NCBI GenBank assembly: GCA_037903355.1
Contig: JBAJFE010000004.1
Span: forward strand, 1,984,001-2,048,000
Reading direction: 5' to 3'
DNA length: 64,000 nucleotides
Source of the DNA: Trichuris trichiura
Lineage: Eukaryota; Nematoda; Enoplea; Trichinellida; Trichuridae
Position 1 is the stretch's first letter; every line of letters starts with the position of its first letter. The notes below the pieces were generated by a model. That model searched no databases and was not told where the DNA came from. It saw only the letters and a list, made by a program, of their open reading frames with translations. Of this stretch, positions 22,869-43,803 are shown piece after piece. Made by a program: the position numbers and the translations under genes.

Positions 22869-22885
22869 CAAGTGCCAGGCACTTG
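22869..22885. repeat. perfect hairpin, 8-bp arms, 1-nt loop
   Basis: The sequence caagtgcc-a-ggcacttg can fold back exactly. Slightly further out gacgc and gcgt extend the symmetry with a few extra bases on one side. Confidence 0.6.
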
Positions 22886-23559
22886 TGTTGCGTTACATCT
22901 AGCAAGACTCGTCAGCAGAGTCGTAGCCTATCCTTTTCTAACACTTTTTAAAATTTTTAGTTTTATTCAGAATGTAATGTTTTTTCACTGACTTCCGCGA
23001 GCATGAATATTATCGCTGCGCATTACAGAACGACCGAATCGAAAAACGAATGCTTGCAACGCTTTGACATTGAGCCTACTTCCACTTGATGCTGCCTACC
23101 GCCGATGGAATGAACCTGAGAATCTTTTGTATCTTACCGTAACTGCGTTTGAATTTGCTGCGACAAAATGGCGGTAAACAAAGCAGCCGCTTTGAAAGAC
23201 TGCTTATATTTATGTTTTTAAAGGTCTGCTCTACGCCGTAAAAGCAAAAGCGCAAAGAGATTTGGTAAAGTTGGCCAGCGGGCGTTCAACTATGTTTTGT
23301 AAGTTTAACTTTTTTTTAAAAAAGTTAGCCAATCTTTCCGACAACGCGTAGAAAGCACTATCCGAAGTTGTTTTTTTGTCTCGATTTAAGAACAACGCTT
23401 TGCTAGCATCGCCAAAGCGCGCTGCGCCAAATTGGAATGCCGCTTTGCCGTGTAGCTGATGTTATGTAGAAGCTTGAAGCGTTCGTATAAACAAGTCAAC
23501 GTTCAATTTTTTTGCACGTACATGTTGCAGTTGGTTGAAGTGCATTGTCTATTTTTTTA

Positions 23560-24669
23560 GCTACGTTCCAAACAGATCTTGGAAGAATTCTTGCGATCGG
23601 CGACGGGAACTTGACGTTTTCCTTAGCCTTAATACGTAGGCTCGCGCTAACGGGTCAATCGGCCAACGTTGTTGCCACGGTGTTTGAAACTCGAGACGAA
23701 TGGTTGAAAAAGTTTGCCGCTTTCCATCCCACGCTTAAGCAGTTGGAAGACGAAGGTAAGAGAAGACGCACGTTGCATAATGTTATCGCTCTCTTTAAGG
23801 AATCGAAGTTTTGTTCAACGTTGACGTAACCAAAACTGACGGCATCGCGGCGCTTGGTCAGTTCAACTTTGTTGTGTTCAACTTTCCTCATCCGCCCGGC
23901 AAAAACAACGTAAAACTGGCTCGTCTGTTGTTGACAGACTTTTTCCTTCATTGTTGTCCTCTGCTCACCGCCGACGGGGTCGTTGCCGTCACATTACTTA
24001 ATAACCAGTGCGAATACGAAGAGAAGCAAAGTCGCTGGGAGCAATGGGGCGACGAGCTTCCTTTGCACAAAAAGGACAGTTGGCGCCCTTTGTACTGTGC
24101 CTCTTCGTGCGGTTTCGTTCTTTTTAAGAAGCGTCCCTTTCCGTACGACAAATTATCACGGTGCGGCTATGAAAACACGGGATTTAGGTAAGCGCTGTGC
24201 TCATGCCAACGTCGCATCTCCAACTTGTTTAAGAGGTCAAGGAAAGGCATTTGCCAAAGCCGATAGAGCTACCACGTTGTGGTTTCGACAAGCTCCATTT
24301 GCGCACCTGTTGTCGAACGAGTCCGAAGTTTTGGGTTTACATCGTTGGTTTCCTTTTTACCCTTTGGACATGTCCTTCTGGTCAAAGTGGTCGCTTGACC
24401 AAGCAAGTCTGTGGCGGGAAATATTTCGCTTCACAAATAATTTCGTGAAGCTCATCCGAGTGGTAGAAATTTACAGACCTCCGATCACTGACCAAAGCGA
24501 ACTATCGGTGAGCGAGCAAAAGGATAGAGTGAGCTTTTGCATTCGCCTTTATTGGCAATGTCGTCTTCACGCTCTGACCAAACAGTTGGCAAAAGACTTT
24601 CAAGAGCAGCTGAAGGTCCACCTGACCCAGTGGTGTCGAAGCAATATGATTCCGTTTCAACCAAGGTAG
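23560..24669 (+). CDS. FDXACB1-like: BMT5-type Rossmann fold plus FDX-ACB domain
   Basis: Three exons are modelled: (about 23560)-23755, 23800-24187 and 24234-24669, phases matching. The N-terminal part has ILAIGDGNLTFS, the methyltransferase-like motif of the DUF2431/BMT5 family (25S rRNA uridine methylation in yeast), and FNFVVFNFPHPPGKNN. The C-terminal part, from FYPLDMSFWSKW to a stop at 24669, has the pattern of the ferredoxin-fold anticodon-binding domain of PheRS. The same two-domain order is found in human FDXACB1, whose function is not settled. The N-terminal start is not resolved: an acceptor (ttttttag) lies just before 23562 and a short upstream exon with the ATG is likely. Introns are 44 and 46 nt. 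Confidence 0.85.
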
Positions 24670-27600
24670 TGTTCCTTCTTCACACTTTATCTTATCAAGC
24701 GAATTATTGCGTCCGAAAAGAAGCGACCAACCAAACTCTAATCGACCAATACCTATTGTCCAAGTTTCTCCGGTTCAATAGTCTTTAATGTTTTCTTTTT
24801 CGCTACCGCCTACCCTATCCAACCGTAAAAAAAGGGTTAACCAGAAATTTTTCATTGCCATACGCATATGTAGGCCACTTTTCGATTTCGCACTGATCAA
24901 TTCAAAAAAGTTCGACCTTAGCAGAACTTTAGGCATTCCTTAAAAGGAAAGTAATGAAAGTTGGAAGATGGCGTCACCCCGCCGACGTAGCGCGGCTTGT
25001 TAATAATGCGAAGGAACGCGAGCTTAAGTTTTTTTTGACCAAAGTAGCCGACGCTGTCGGGTAGAATTGAATAAGAACATTTACGAACGTATCAGCGGAC
25101 GAAATCACGCCATTGTAGCGTCGCCGCCGCGGGCAATAAAGCGGCTACAGACAAACTTTATTACTTGAATACTTTTCTTCCAATTCAAATGACCAATAAA
25201 TTTCGCTCCGATTGATCGTTCGAGCTCGTTTGGCGAATCGATCTTCGAGCGAACGAGTTTTATTTAAGGAAAGGAAAAAAAGTAGGCGAAATGACGCGTT
25301 CATACGCGGTGTCAACTCCATTAAAAGGTCTTCTCAGCCTTTGGCGAGTCAATTTTGTCGTTTGCTTGTACGCGTACTTGAAAATCAAACAAGTAGAAGA
25401 AGATCAATTAGAAATGCATTACCGCAAATCATCTCTTTGCAAATCGATTTCAATGAAATTTCATTGCGGATCGGAAAGCCCGACGAGTCGGCAAATATCC
25501 TCATTATCCCCCTTCGAGCGCGCGCTCGTTCGCGAAGTTTACGAATTAGCCTAAAATTAGTCTCTTCCCGTCGGGACAATGAAAAGCTCCGTTTGGCTTT
25601 GAGGATTTTCCGGCGCGCCGCCCTGTTTGGAGCAAGAGGAAATCAATTTTTCAAATTTGAACGGCTTTGGCAAAATGCCAAACTCGTTCGAGCAACAACA
25701 GGCAGCGATAGGCAAATTTCCGACCGGCCAGCGCTTCGATTGGCCGCCGCCGCGTGTTGGGAAATTCAAATTTTTGCAGGTCGCGTCGCTGCTCGACTGC
25801 GCGCAGCGAATTGAAAATCGAAGCGCTAATGGAATGTTGCGTTTGCATACGACGATGGCGGCCAAGTCGGCAGCGGTAAAAGCATCAATTTCCCTTTGCC
25901 CTTGCTGGACTGTGGTCATAACTGTTCGGGGAGTCATAATTCTTGTAACGAATGGTCTTGGTCAGCTACGGCGCCTGAAATATTACGGACAACGACCTTT
26001 TTGCCTTTGCATTGCCCGCTGATGCCCGAAGGGACGATCAAGTGATTTATGACCATCGGCCATTTGGACGCAACAATAATGTGTGTATACAGCCGACCAT
26101 TTAGGCGGGTTCATCGGGGTCACCAGTGACCTTACTGATGTCGCGCTGTCTTTGAAGACGTCACGCGTCGCCTGTTGCTCGCGTCGTAACGCGCGGATCG
26201 AGTAAGCTTAAGCAAATACAGGCGTGCTAAAACCTCCGTAAACAAGAGACGCTTTCTCGAGAGGATCTTTCTTGGCGTCCCATTGAAAATAGCGACGGCA
26301 GATGGCCGGCATTTCGATACATTCGCACAAGTCTCAAGTAACAATGTGCCAAACCTCTCACCATTGTCCGATGGTCGAATTTCATCTGGCGAAATGGTAT
26401 GGAGCAGCGAAAGTATCGCTTTCTCTCAAACGGTCGCATTGAAAATTTTTTGTTTACCCAACGCTGTCGCAACACGGCCTAAAGCGACAGCCGACGGTAA
26501 AAACTGTTTGCACGCTGGTGGCAACGGGATGTTTGCCCTTGGCGCCTCGGGCAGACCAGTTGGCCTAACGCTGGCGCTAAAAGCGAGAAAACAACAACAC
26601 CTGTTTCGCGTTGCCAACTGGCCTGCAGCTTCGTTGTAAACAACAGCGGCTGCTCTTGCAAACAAAGCGCCTTTCGCTTCTTCCGCGAAAGGCAAAATTG
26701 ACAGCACCTTTTTTTTAAAAAGCAAAAAAAAGCTCTTTTTTCCCCTTCGCGCATGCATTCAGCGCCCGCCTAATTTGAATAAACGACGCTCGAGACCAAT
26801 GAACGCGACTGGTCGGCTAATTACGGGCGCGGCGTGGCGTCACCGGAGCTGAAATTTGCATAATTGCAAACTTGAGCGCGCTTCGACGCGCTTCCAGCTT
26901 GCGGAATTTTCTCGACACGTCGACACAAAGTCGAGCCGGTCTTGCAGCAACGATAGATGGAGATGGGCCGGCGGTCGTCGAACCTTCCCTGGCGCCCGCG
27001 GCTGTTAGCTCGGTGTGGCGCTTATCTGGTCGGCTGCAATGGCCGTTAGTCAAAGGAAGAAGCGGTCGAGTCGGGTCGTTAACTTTGATCGATGGGCCGA
27101 AAGCGGACGGGGCGTAATCGTTAACAATCCGTAGCGCCATCTATAAAGGTGGGCCTAAATCGACGGCCATAAGGTCACGTGACGGACAAGCAGATTTATT
27201 GCCATCGGTTGCATTTGTCGGCTCCTTTGATCGGCCGCTGTACAACGTTAAATCATTTTACTACAGTTTGTTCGCCCAATTTCGCTGCTCGAGCATCTGC
27301 TAGTCGGCGGCTCCGTTGAAGCAGCGGCGCTGAGGCAGTGGGGATCGGCGCGACGCGACTAGCCAAAGAAGATAGAGAGAAAGAAGCAAAGTTGGACTGC
27401 CTTCGTTGGATGCGTTTCTTCTACCTGTCGACGACTATGTTCGTCCATTTTTTGTCGCTCTACCTGTCACTTTTGCTGTGATCGTACCGCAATTGCTTAC
27501 TGTAGAGCTGTCAGTGAAGTGGCGTCGGGCTTTGTCGATTTGTCCGAGCAATTATCGCTTTTTTCGTCCCTTTGCCAGCACTTCCTGAACAGTGCAGCGG

Positions 27601-27736
27601 CCGTCAAGCCGACGATGATGATAAGGGCGCCGTAACATTGACTACGAGCGGCGCTTACACTAGCAGCATAACCTCTCCTGCCTCGCTGTCTCTCTGTCAT
27701 CATCGCTGCCTTACAGCACAACCTGCTGGTGGTCAT
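24670..27736. other. gene-free, G+C/CpG-richer upstream region
   Basis: Open frames on both strands (25212-25814, 25557-25937, 26283-26758 and others) overlap one another, as expected from a G+C-rich stretch with few stops, and match no family I recognise. CpG-rich words such as gagcgcgcgctc (near 25517) occur. The 3' half likely includes the promoter and 5' UTR of the RING ligase gene starting at 27737. Confidence 0.5.
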
Positions 27737-34388
<6,652 letters not shown>

Positions 34389-35880
34389 AAAGCAAAGCGT
34401 CCGTGGATGTGGGCGCAGTGTTTTGCTCATCATATGGACGGTTCAATGCCTTCGTAATTCGCTTGGTCTCTAGAACAGCCGTTCGCCTCCTCCCTCCGTT
34501 GGGCATTTGAAAATGATGCCGCTGTAATTTATTTATTCCACTCGCGTTTTATACCTCTTCGACGCTGTTATTGTTTTCCCGTCTGCTGAGTATTTTTTTC
34601 GAGCTCAGCATTCGTTTCGTGACTTTCGAAACCGGTCGAACGCTCAACCATTTCCGGAAGCAATTGAGCAAAACTGTTATCACTTGAAAGCTTTATCGAT
34701 ACGTAGTCGTTCAATGGAGTCACCTGTCAGCTCAGCGGCAAAACAAGCGCAAACGATTGCTAATATTAAGTCTAGTCAGCGTAGTTAATTTGCTCGTATT
34801 TCGTCATATACAGCTTTGCAAGGATTAGCTATGGCAGCGTTAAACGCAAGTTGGTCGAGCAGTCATTCCTACGTAACCGCCGGAACGTATGCCAATTTTG
34901 TTACGTTTTAAAAGCATCTTGGACGTCTAATAGTGCTTAATTATCCTTCAAATCGAAATGAGTTGAAAGTAAGAACCTAATTATACAAAGTGTACTGTAA
35001 GCAAAATTGACTAAGCTCGCTAAAACGCAGATAAGCGGAAATTTTACTGATTGGCTGTCAGTACGTTGAGGAGTGCAAAAATATGCTTTTACGTACTGCA
35101 AGTTAAAGCTGAAACATTTTTTGTCATTTTTTCGATTTTCATAAACGCCTGTTTGAGTATAATGAATTTGACAAATGTAGCATTGATCGTTAATCTTTCG
35201 GGGTTGCAGCGGTTAGGCTTCGGCGAATTTGCTGCTGTCTCGCTGAGAGCGAAAGGCATTACTGTACAGTACTAAAGAGTCCAAAGGTTCCTGTCAGCTA
35301 ATGACAAAATGAAATACGTGTTCACAGCGTAATTTTTATTCAGTGCCATCTGGTATGAAGAAAAAGCGGTTCTAACTAATCTTTTTGGATACAGTGTTAG
35401 AACTACGCCAACGACAAGCTTATCCGGGAATCTGTTCGCTAAGAAAAATATTCTGTCTACAACTTAAGTATGAGATTAAATTTTACGACGTAAAAAGTTA
35501 TACGCGCTATATCAAAGTTCGCTAATGCTTACGAATAAGCACGAACCCGCCAAAAGATGATTAAATGCATTTAAGGCAGTCCGGTAAGCCTGCCATGTAA
35601 TCTCGTCTTTTCCAGCCTAAACATTTGGAGAGGAGAATCGAATTTCTAATTTAAAAATCCTATCGCGATCAGTTTTCAATATGACCTATTGATTAATTTG
35701 CATAGTAAGCACTAAGTGCATGTCCTTTGCACGTTACTGCAACCCGCGAAGGGAAAGATGGCAGTTTCAAAAACTTCACAACTGACTGTTTGCATGGAAA
35801 ACTTCCTCTTCAAAAGCCCGCATAATCATTGAAGAAGGTCCAAACTTGTAAGTTTTCTATCCGACTATGATTTCATATTT
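34389..35880. other. intergenic, no gene seen
   Basis: Downstream of the RING ligase. No frame resembling a known family and no polyadenylation hexamer that can be assigned with certainty. Confidence 0.5.
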
Positions 35881-35930
35881 GATCTTCTGATTCACGGGTT
35901 TGGCCTGTTGGATGTATCTGTAAGTAAACT
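35881..35930 (+). repeat. second copy of the 50-bp Penelope-linked repeat
   Basis: It is the inverted partner of 31638-31687, differing at one base in 50. Similarity fades quickly on the right (caaagtgcc against caaaatagcc) and is not seen on the left. No reverse transcriptase sequence accompanies it. Confidence 0.85.
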
Positions 35931-37730
35931 GCAAAGTGCCCTACCAACGAATGGATGAGCAAATTGTTAGAGAAATTACAGAACAAATCGAATACCGTAC
36001 GTTTCGGAACTGCTCTTGTTCCGTCGTCAGCAGTCCGACTATGATTTTGGAAATTAGAAAACGTACTGCTAAGCGTTATTTCGATTCAAACAATTTTTTG
36101 GCATTTTATTTAGCAAGGGAGAGCGTCTAGGTCAACTCAAGCTGACTGAGACAAAAATAGCACAGTGTTCGCGCTTTTTTCATTAGGCCTAGGATGGATA
36201 CTGTAAATAAAACTGAAATCAAGTTCCATTGGTTCAGATAACAGCATATAACCCATGGTTGAGCCTAAAGGTCAACTTCTGTTGGCTCTAGTAACAGTGT
36301 GCACTCCAAATTCAAATCAGCGTTCACTTCAGTTTGATTCTAGTTCGAGCGTTTAATGCAAAAGACCTCGGATTTCATTAGGATAATGAGTGCTAGTATG
36401 AATGGATTTCTCTGAAAAGGTTGATGAAAAATAATTGTAATGCTTGAACAGTTCCCGCAAGAATTAATTAAATGCTTTTACTGATCGAATAGGGACGAAA
36501 TTCTGATAGCTGCCAGCACATAATGTTGAAATGGTCGAGAAACGGTTTTATTTATCGTCGAACGAACGTGTTAGCAAACAATTTCGAAAATTCTATTAAT
36601 TCTCGCGCTGTCAAACGTCTTTCAGCCATCGGAGACACCTTCAGACAGCACAACCTTTGCAGCAACGGTAGGTCTGTAGAAGACAAATATGCTTAAGTTT
36701 CCGATTTTGCGATATTCGCTTAACCATGTTGGACGATTTAACGTAACCTCAAAAACCAAAACTGGATTTCTTCCTTTATTTTCCCGTAAACAATACGATA
36801 ACCTGACGATAATCAGGTTTGTTCTCCACCTAAACGTGTGAAAAAACAAACCACATCATTTACGCGGCTACACATTCCACTGTCTCACTATAGTTCCGCC
36901 CTTACTTAAGTCTGAACCTAAAGATAAGGCTTATGTTTTAGCATAGGCTTAGGTAAGGGCAGAATACAGTAACCAGCATGCTTGCCAGTAAAGAGAGAAT
37001 AGGATAGCGATATGCTTAACAGAACGGAGACGCGCATTTTTTTGATATTATGCGCAAGAAATAAATGTTTGGTTTTCTTACTGTATCGCCAGTAAAACGA
37101 ACGTGATTACTCTCAAAATTACCGTACTACCTGTAGTCAAGTAGATTTGCAAATGCGTCATCTGGAAATTTGCTTGGAACAAAGTACAATTTAATTAATA
37201 AAAAAATAGATCGGAACGTTCGATAAAGACTTGGCAAGAAATTTGGTACTTTTGCCTGCCGTTAAAGGAAGTAATTTGCGCAAGCACTCTGCCAACACGC
37301 TGCCGTACTTTCACCACGTTGTCGAGTCTACGATTAAAAGGTTTTATTCCGGGCAAAATCGGAAATGACGTAATGCAAAAAATAATGTTTTTTAAAAATG
37401 GTACCCTGCAAGGTCACTTGGTCAAATTTTCCATCGAAGGAAGAAGACACTTTAAAATCAACTTCACCACGCCCAGTAATAAGCTAAATCCGTTCCTACG
37501 AGACGACGCAGGCGCTGGCGTCTCGATTCTAAATATTAAAAGTAAACAATGTTTATTGAATCGTACGAAAATGCGAAAGCATTACCAAATTCGTTGTCCT
37601 CTGGTCGGCTTCCCTAGCAACATGTGACCTAAAAAGATTTTACATTCAACATATAAATAACAAGAGAAAAATACTAAGCCATTCGCTTTATTAGGATAAA
37701 TGACTTTTGTAAAAGGTAAGAAGCTGGCGC
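35931..37730. other. intergenic, mostly non-coding
   Basis: Contains the fold-back repeat at 36893-37005 and a 102-residue frame at 37319-37627 on the plus strand (starting MSSLRLKGFIPGKIGND from a non-ATG codon) that I do not recognise. No family motif, exon border or signal peptide supports that frame as a gene. Confidence 0.4.
36893..37005. repeat. fold-back (MITE-like) repeat with palindromic core
   Basis: The arms gcccttacttaag near 36897 and cttaggtaagggc near 36950 are imperfect reverse complements around an A+T-rich centre. The right flank reads, in reverse, gctatcctattctctctttactggc, the same core as near 46509-46535. Confidence 0.55.
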
Positions 37731-38626
37731 TCACCCACTGTGTCCTTCCGCGTTTAACGTAAGTGATCTGCGCAGTGCTTCTTGGAGAGCTGCCTCTTCA
37801 GTCTAAATTTCTGTTAAATAAAAGCGCAAAAGCAATAGAAACAATACACTGACCATTCCGTTCAGCTGATACGCATTATACGAAGGTCTGGAAGATGAGC
37901 TCCTCTTAGAAGTCGAATTCTGACTGGACCTATGAGAGAAGCGTAGAATCAAATTAAAAACGCATACAATTAACGAACTTTCTCGTATGAATGGGACGTG
38001 ACTGCGTTTTATTGCACTGGTGGTCCTGAGGATGACGGTGTTGCAAGCAGAAGGTTTTCGAACATGACGAACATACTATTGGTACCATCTAATGTTTAAA
38101 GAAACGAATAATAAGCATACAAAGTTGTAAACAAAAACCAGCACAAACCTCCTTCCTTTTGCAACCCGTTAGAGAGCATTTATTCGAATAAACAGGCTGA
38201 CTTGTAAGGGTTGGATCAGGTTGACAACCACGGTCTATATGGGCGCTGACGGCAGCATCAGGCGGGAAATCCCTGGGGCACGAAACTGGCTTATTACACA
38301 GAGGACAGACGGGCACTTGAACATCCTGAAATTGGAACAGAATGGAATACAGGGAAGGCAAGGCTTACGCATATAAACCTTCAGGAAGGCTGAAGGACAA
38401 TTATGTTTTTCGTACGCATAGTGATTCTTGCTTAAAAGAAAGAAACATTGAGCTAAAGGACAACTCGCGTTGGCATACCAGAATTTTGAGCCGCAAGCGT
38501 CGCAGCGAATTGGTAGGAAATCTAGGAAAAAATAAAACTTACAGTTGGCATAGCTCAAACTGTGGACATACCAAGCTGCTGGCAAGCTTTAAAGCTGCAC
38601 CTACAACCCAAGTCGGGAAACTCCAT
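37731..38626 (-). CDS. ZFAND2/AIRAP: two AN1 zinc fingers plus UIM
   Basis: A proteasome-associated stress protein; the C. elegans counterpart AIP-1 is induced by arsenite. Seven exons join in frame to 193 residues: 38572-38626, 38479-38521, 38379-38430, 38139-38325, 37979-38075, 37854-37929 and 37731-37802. It starts MEFPDLG, the same start as human ZFAND2B. The first AN1 finger runs from CSFKACQQL through IRCDACGSKFC to HYAYEKHNC. It is followed by DVQVPVCPLCNKPV and AHIDRGC, then the second finger (NKCSLTGCKRKE, CSSCSKTFCLQHRHPQDHQC). The last exon holds a ubiquitin-interacting motif (EEAALQEALRRSL). No CaaX prenylation end is seen, as in AIRAP rather than AIRAPL. Introns are 49-66 nt in most cases. 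Confidence 0.92.
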
Positions 38627-39103
38627 TGCGTCAACTGCGCACAAACGTCGTTGGCGACCCAAACTGCGCGTGAATCATCGTTCGCCCCTCACTATTGCTA
38701 CGTTCCGAGTCATTGGTACGTGAACATCAATTACGGTAACTACCGAATGTATTTCGGCAAGAGATTTAAATTGTTTATATCATTAACAGCAGCTTTCTCT
38801 GCATCCAAACGTTTTTTAAGTAAAAATAAAGCCGTTTTGAAAAACTTTAAGCGATGCAAACCATTTTAAAAACAGCGAGTGCTCGACAAAAAATAGTTCT
38901 CTGCCCTTGCAGCTACGCACTGGCTTAATTTTAAAACGTCGCAGCAAAATGCTTTAAAGCTAATGTTCACTGCCGCGCAGGTAACGTAGGCAATAAGCAT
39001 ATTACCTGCTTGCTTTATAGAAAGTGGTTGGACACTGTAAGTTGTTGTGAAGCAATTTTTGCGCTTTCGCTTGGATAGGAATCATTAGCCGGCAAAGGAG
39101 GCG

Positions 39104-41019
<1,916 letters not shown>

Positions 41020-41135
41020 TCGCTTTTCAGTAATTTTAGCTGTTTCGTTGGCCCCAAGTGGTACTCGTAACATCGGGGCGTTTAATGCGTTGCAACACAA
41101 ACTGATGCTTATTTTTAATCAAAAACAGGTCGTAG

Positions 41136-41141
41136 AATAAA
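41136..41141 (+). terminator. polyadenylation signal for UBE2K
   Basis: AATAAA 117 bp after the UBE2K stop codon. Confidence 0.55.
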
Positions 41142-41147
41142 GTTTTT

Positions 41148-41173
41148 AACGCAAAACTGAGCAGTTTTGCGTT
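41148..41173 (+). repeat. perfect hairpin just after the UBE2K poly(A) signal
   Basis: Arms aacgcaaaact and agttttgcgtt (11 bp each) around the loop gagc. It begins 7 nt after AATAAA, so it falls where cleavage would be expected. Confidence 0.6.
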
Positions 41174-41508
41174 TTCAAAAAATACTTATCAGTTCAGCTT
41201 TGCTTTCCAAATCGACGAGTTTTTTCTGAACGTATTTTAAGAATACACTGTGTACAGTTCCGATTTCAAATAACGCGGTAAGTACTGTCTGTTCTTCCAT
41301 AGTCATTTAGCTTAGGATCATGTGCGCATAATAAATTACGAGAAAAGCTTTATAGATACCCAAGAAAGCGAAAGCACGTTACTTATATAACAATTTTCTT
41401 TTTAGTATGTCTCTGGAAATGAAGTATAAAAAAAATTAAGCAAAATGCATATTGATAAGTTCATTAACGCAAGCAGTTTGTTTAATGTTTCGAGTAAGGA
41501 CGGAAGTG

Positions 41509-42513
41509 CTACCAATGGGCGGAGTGTATGTTGGCCAGTTTGGCTAGAATATCGCTATGCGAGGCATAGAATGGACGAGTTTTGTCCAATGTGACCCATT
41601 CAACATGAACAGCGTCGCTGCCGGCACAGAAAAGTGTCTTTCCTAAGCCTTCTCCCGATTCATCATGAAAATTGGAAGCAACCGTTTCCATCCATGCGTT
41701 ATCCGTATTGCGAGGATCATCCACATAACCTCTGTATACCTTTAACAGAAAATGGTCGTTGAAAGCACTGAAATGAGGAAATACCTCAATGCCGGTTTGA
41801 AATGGCACTTCAATGAGCTTTTGAAGCTTTTGCTTTTCCTCTATGGACGTTTTTTGGTAATTAAGCGCTTCTTCAAGGAATTCTCTCCGCTGGGCTTCCG
41901 CAACACTCTCTCCGGGATCAATCATTCCCTAAAACACAGTTTGGTTTTTAAGTTAAGATAAAAAAATTTTTTGGACCAGTAATTACTCCGGGAATAGCAA
42001 ATTCGCCTGTATCACGTCTCACTATAGCCAAAAACTGCAAAAGTGGTTTCCCGCTAATGTTGTTCTTTTCTATCTCACCGTTTTCGTTTCTTTGCCACCT
42101 GAATAAGCTTAAGCTCAAATCATGATTTACTGTTGAGTACAGTAATCACTACCTAGAAACCAGAATATCCACAGCGTGATTTGGGCCCCATTTTCCCAGC
42201 CGTCCGCGTCCAGTAAGACCAGTTCGTCCGACGGGATTTATTGGTCGGCCATCGACTACTTCGTATATACCAGCGTGACTACGCCTATCGACATTACCAT
42301 CGAGCGAATTAAACTTTGGGCGAAACGCATTATTCCTTCGTTTGAAAATAACTGTACTTAAATGAGCTGCACCAGTTCGGCTAAGCTTTACGATAAGTCT
42401 GGATCAGCCCACGCCGCAGTTTTCAAAATGGGTGCGTTATATTCCGGCGGGGCGTATTCTGAATATGGAACACTCCAGGACACTTTTTCGTCCGGTACGG
42501 GAAATCGTTGAAT
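41509..42513 (-). CDS. NUDT9-type ADP-ribose pyrophosphatase (5' end not found)
   Basis: Hydrolyses ADP-ribose to AMP and ribose 5-phosphate, usually in mitochondria. Four exons read in order: 42392-42513 ([29 protein letters not shown]), 42153-42356 ([20 protein letters not shown] and WGPNHAVD), 41987-42098 ([19 protein letters not shown]) and 41509-41928. The last two exons contain the Nudix box, GGMIDPGES through REFLEEAL, with the Glu residues kept, and [16 protein letters not shown], a signature of this family. It ends in SAHW as in human NUDT9. The acceptor of 42153-42356 is chosen for phase. The exon or exons coding the targeting peptide should lie above 42513 but I could not identify them. 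Confidence 0.9.
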
Positions 42514-43803
42514 CTGGAAAACTTAAACGTCAACAACAAGCGCGAGTCTCACTTTCGCACCTGCGTTGGCTTGTAAAGTGAATTTCTGCACTTTCTGTTG
42601 ATCATCATAGCGGAATATGAGCACTTAGGCGCTTCGATCAGCTGAAAGTAGCGTTGCCAACCGAATGCAAAAGAACAACATTTTCCGCAGGAGAACATAA
42701 AAAGCAAATAGACGATCGCATTCAGCGATGAACGTACTCGGCGCTTTGCTGGGAACGAATGCCTAATAAGTAAGGGAAACTTCGAAACCAATGCTGCAAC
42801 CATACTCCCAAATTACCATATTGTATGCGCAGGTTTCAAGACAAACCATGGTATACGCATTCCTTCGGTGGATATTTAGCTGTCTTTCTCCTAAACCTAA
42901 GCTAAAGGCGTATAGGCTTGCTGCATTACGTTAGCAGAGTGATAGAAGCACTGCTCGTCTTAGTGTGAATGATCTTGTATTCAGCTCGACATTTTTTCCC
43001 GCGTCAAACCAGTTGCACACTACGAACATGACCACACATGCTATAGGCTTCCTCTTACAAAGCTTTGCGGTGGCAATGCTGCGCCTTAAAGGCGAATTTC
43101 GTCGGTGAAAACCTACGATCGATTTCCGAACAATAAATGATGCTCAGGTTAGACGAACTCTCGATTTTCTTCGTTTTTTTCGTTGAATACGAAAGCATTT
43201 GGAGTAATAAATTATTGCAGGGACAAACTTAACTATCGCTCTACCCATGCACTTTGTCAATTTTTGATCCTAGAAACGTCCATTTCAAAGTGACGCGAAA
43301 ATGCGGTCCAAGTCCGTGAAGCGCCGATGGGAGACAAAAAGTCAAACCCTCAAATTCGTCTTTTGTAATGTTCAAGTCATACAAAATATGGTGTTCCCTT
43401 AAACAACTTCCCGCAAGTGACCACGTTTTGACGCAAACGTTACCTCCTCCCGCACTACAGTTTGCTACTTCATTTTTCGCGCCTCATCGTTGTTGAATAC
43501 TTATCGCATACGTCCACATTAGTGCTTGCCGCGCTACTCGAAAGAGCACCACTTTCTACTACAGTCACAGTAACGTTCACACCGAGCCGCAGGTTGTATA
43601 CGGTATCTTTTTTAAAATGGCGCCAGAGCATTCCAGTATGCGTTACAATTGACCTAGAATTGCAATGATTTTACCGAATTTCGCGCTTACAGTTTATTTT
43701 TGAATCGACGGATAAAACCTCTAAGTGAAACAGCGTAAACCGAAAGACGGCATGTAGTAACGCTGTGAGTACGCAGCGCAGAAAGGAAACTATTTTTTTC
43801 CCA
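42514..43803. other. no gene seen; should hold NUDT9 5' exon
   Basis: Frames at 42549-42803 (-) and 43462-43668 (+) show no resemblance to known proteins. The missing N-terminal exon of NUDT9 is expected here on the minus strand but is probably short and poorly conserved. Confidence 0.4.

Larger units (their letters stand above)
22623..23559. other. intergenic between Tigger and FDXACB1-like gene
   Basis: No coding exon is recognised on either strand; COQ8 exons were looked for on the minus strand and not found. It contains the second copy of the 29-bp repeat (22708-22736) and a perfect small hairpin at 22869-22885. Confidence 0.5.

Noticed and set aside
25212..26758. Several long overlapping frames on both strands
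   Set aside because: They overlap each other in opposite frames in a G+C-rich stretch with few stops, match no family and lack splice logic.
37319..37627. 102-residue plus-strand frame
   Set aside because: Starts at a non-ATG codon, no exon borders or family resemblance; mentioned only as content of the gap.
38522..38542. Apparent 21-nt intron in ZFAND2
   Set aside because: A donor gtaagt and acceptor cctag lie 21 nt apart, but a 50-nt intron (38522-38571) using an earlier donor gives the expected MEFPDLG start and finger in phase.
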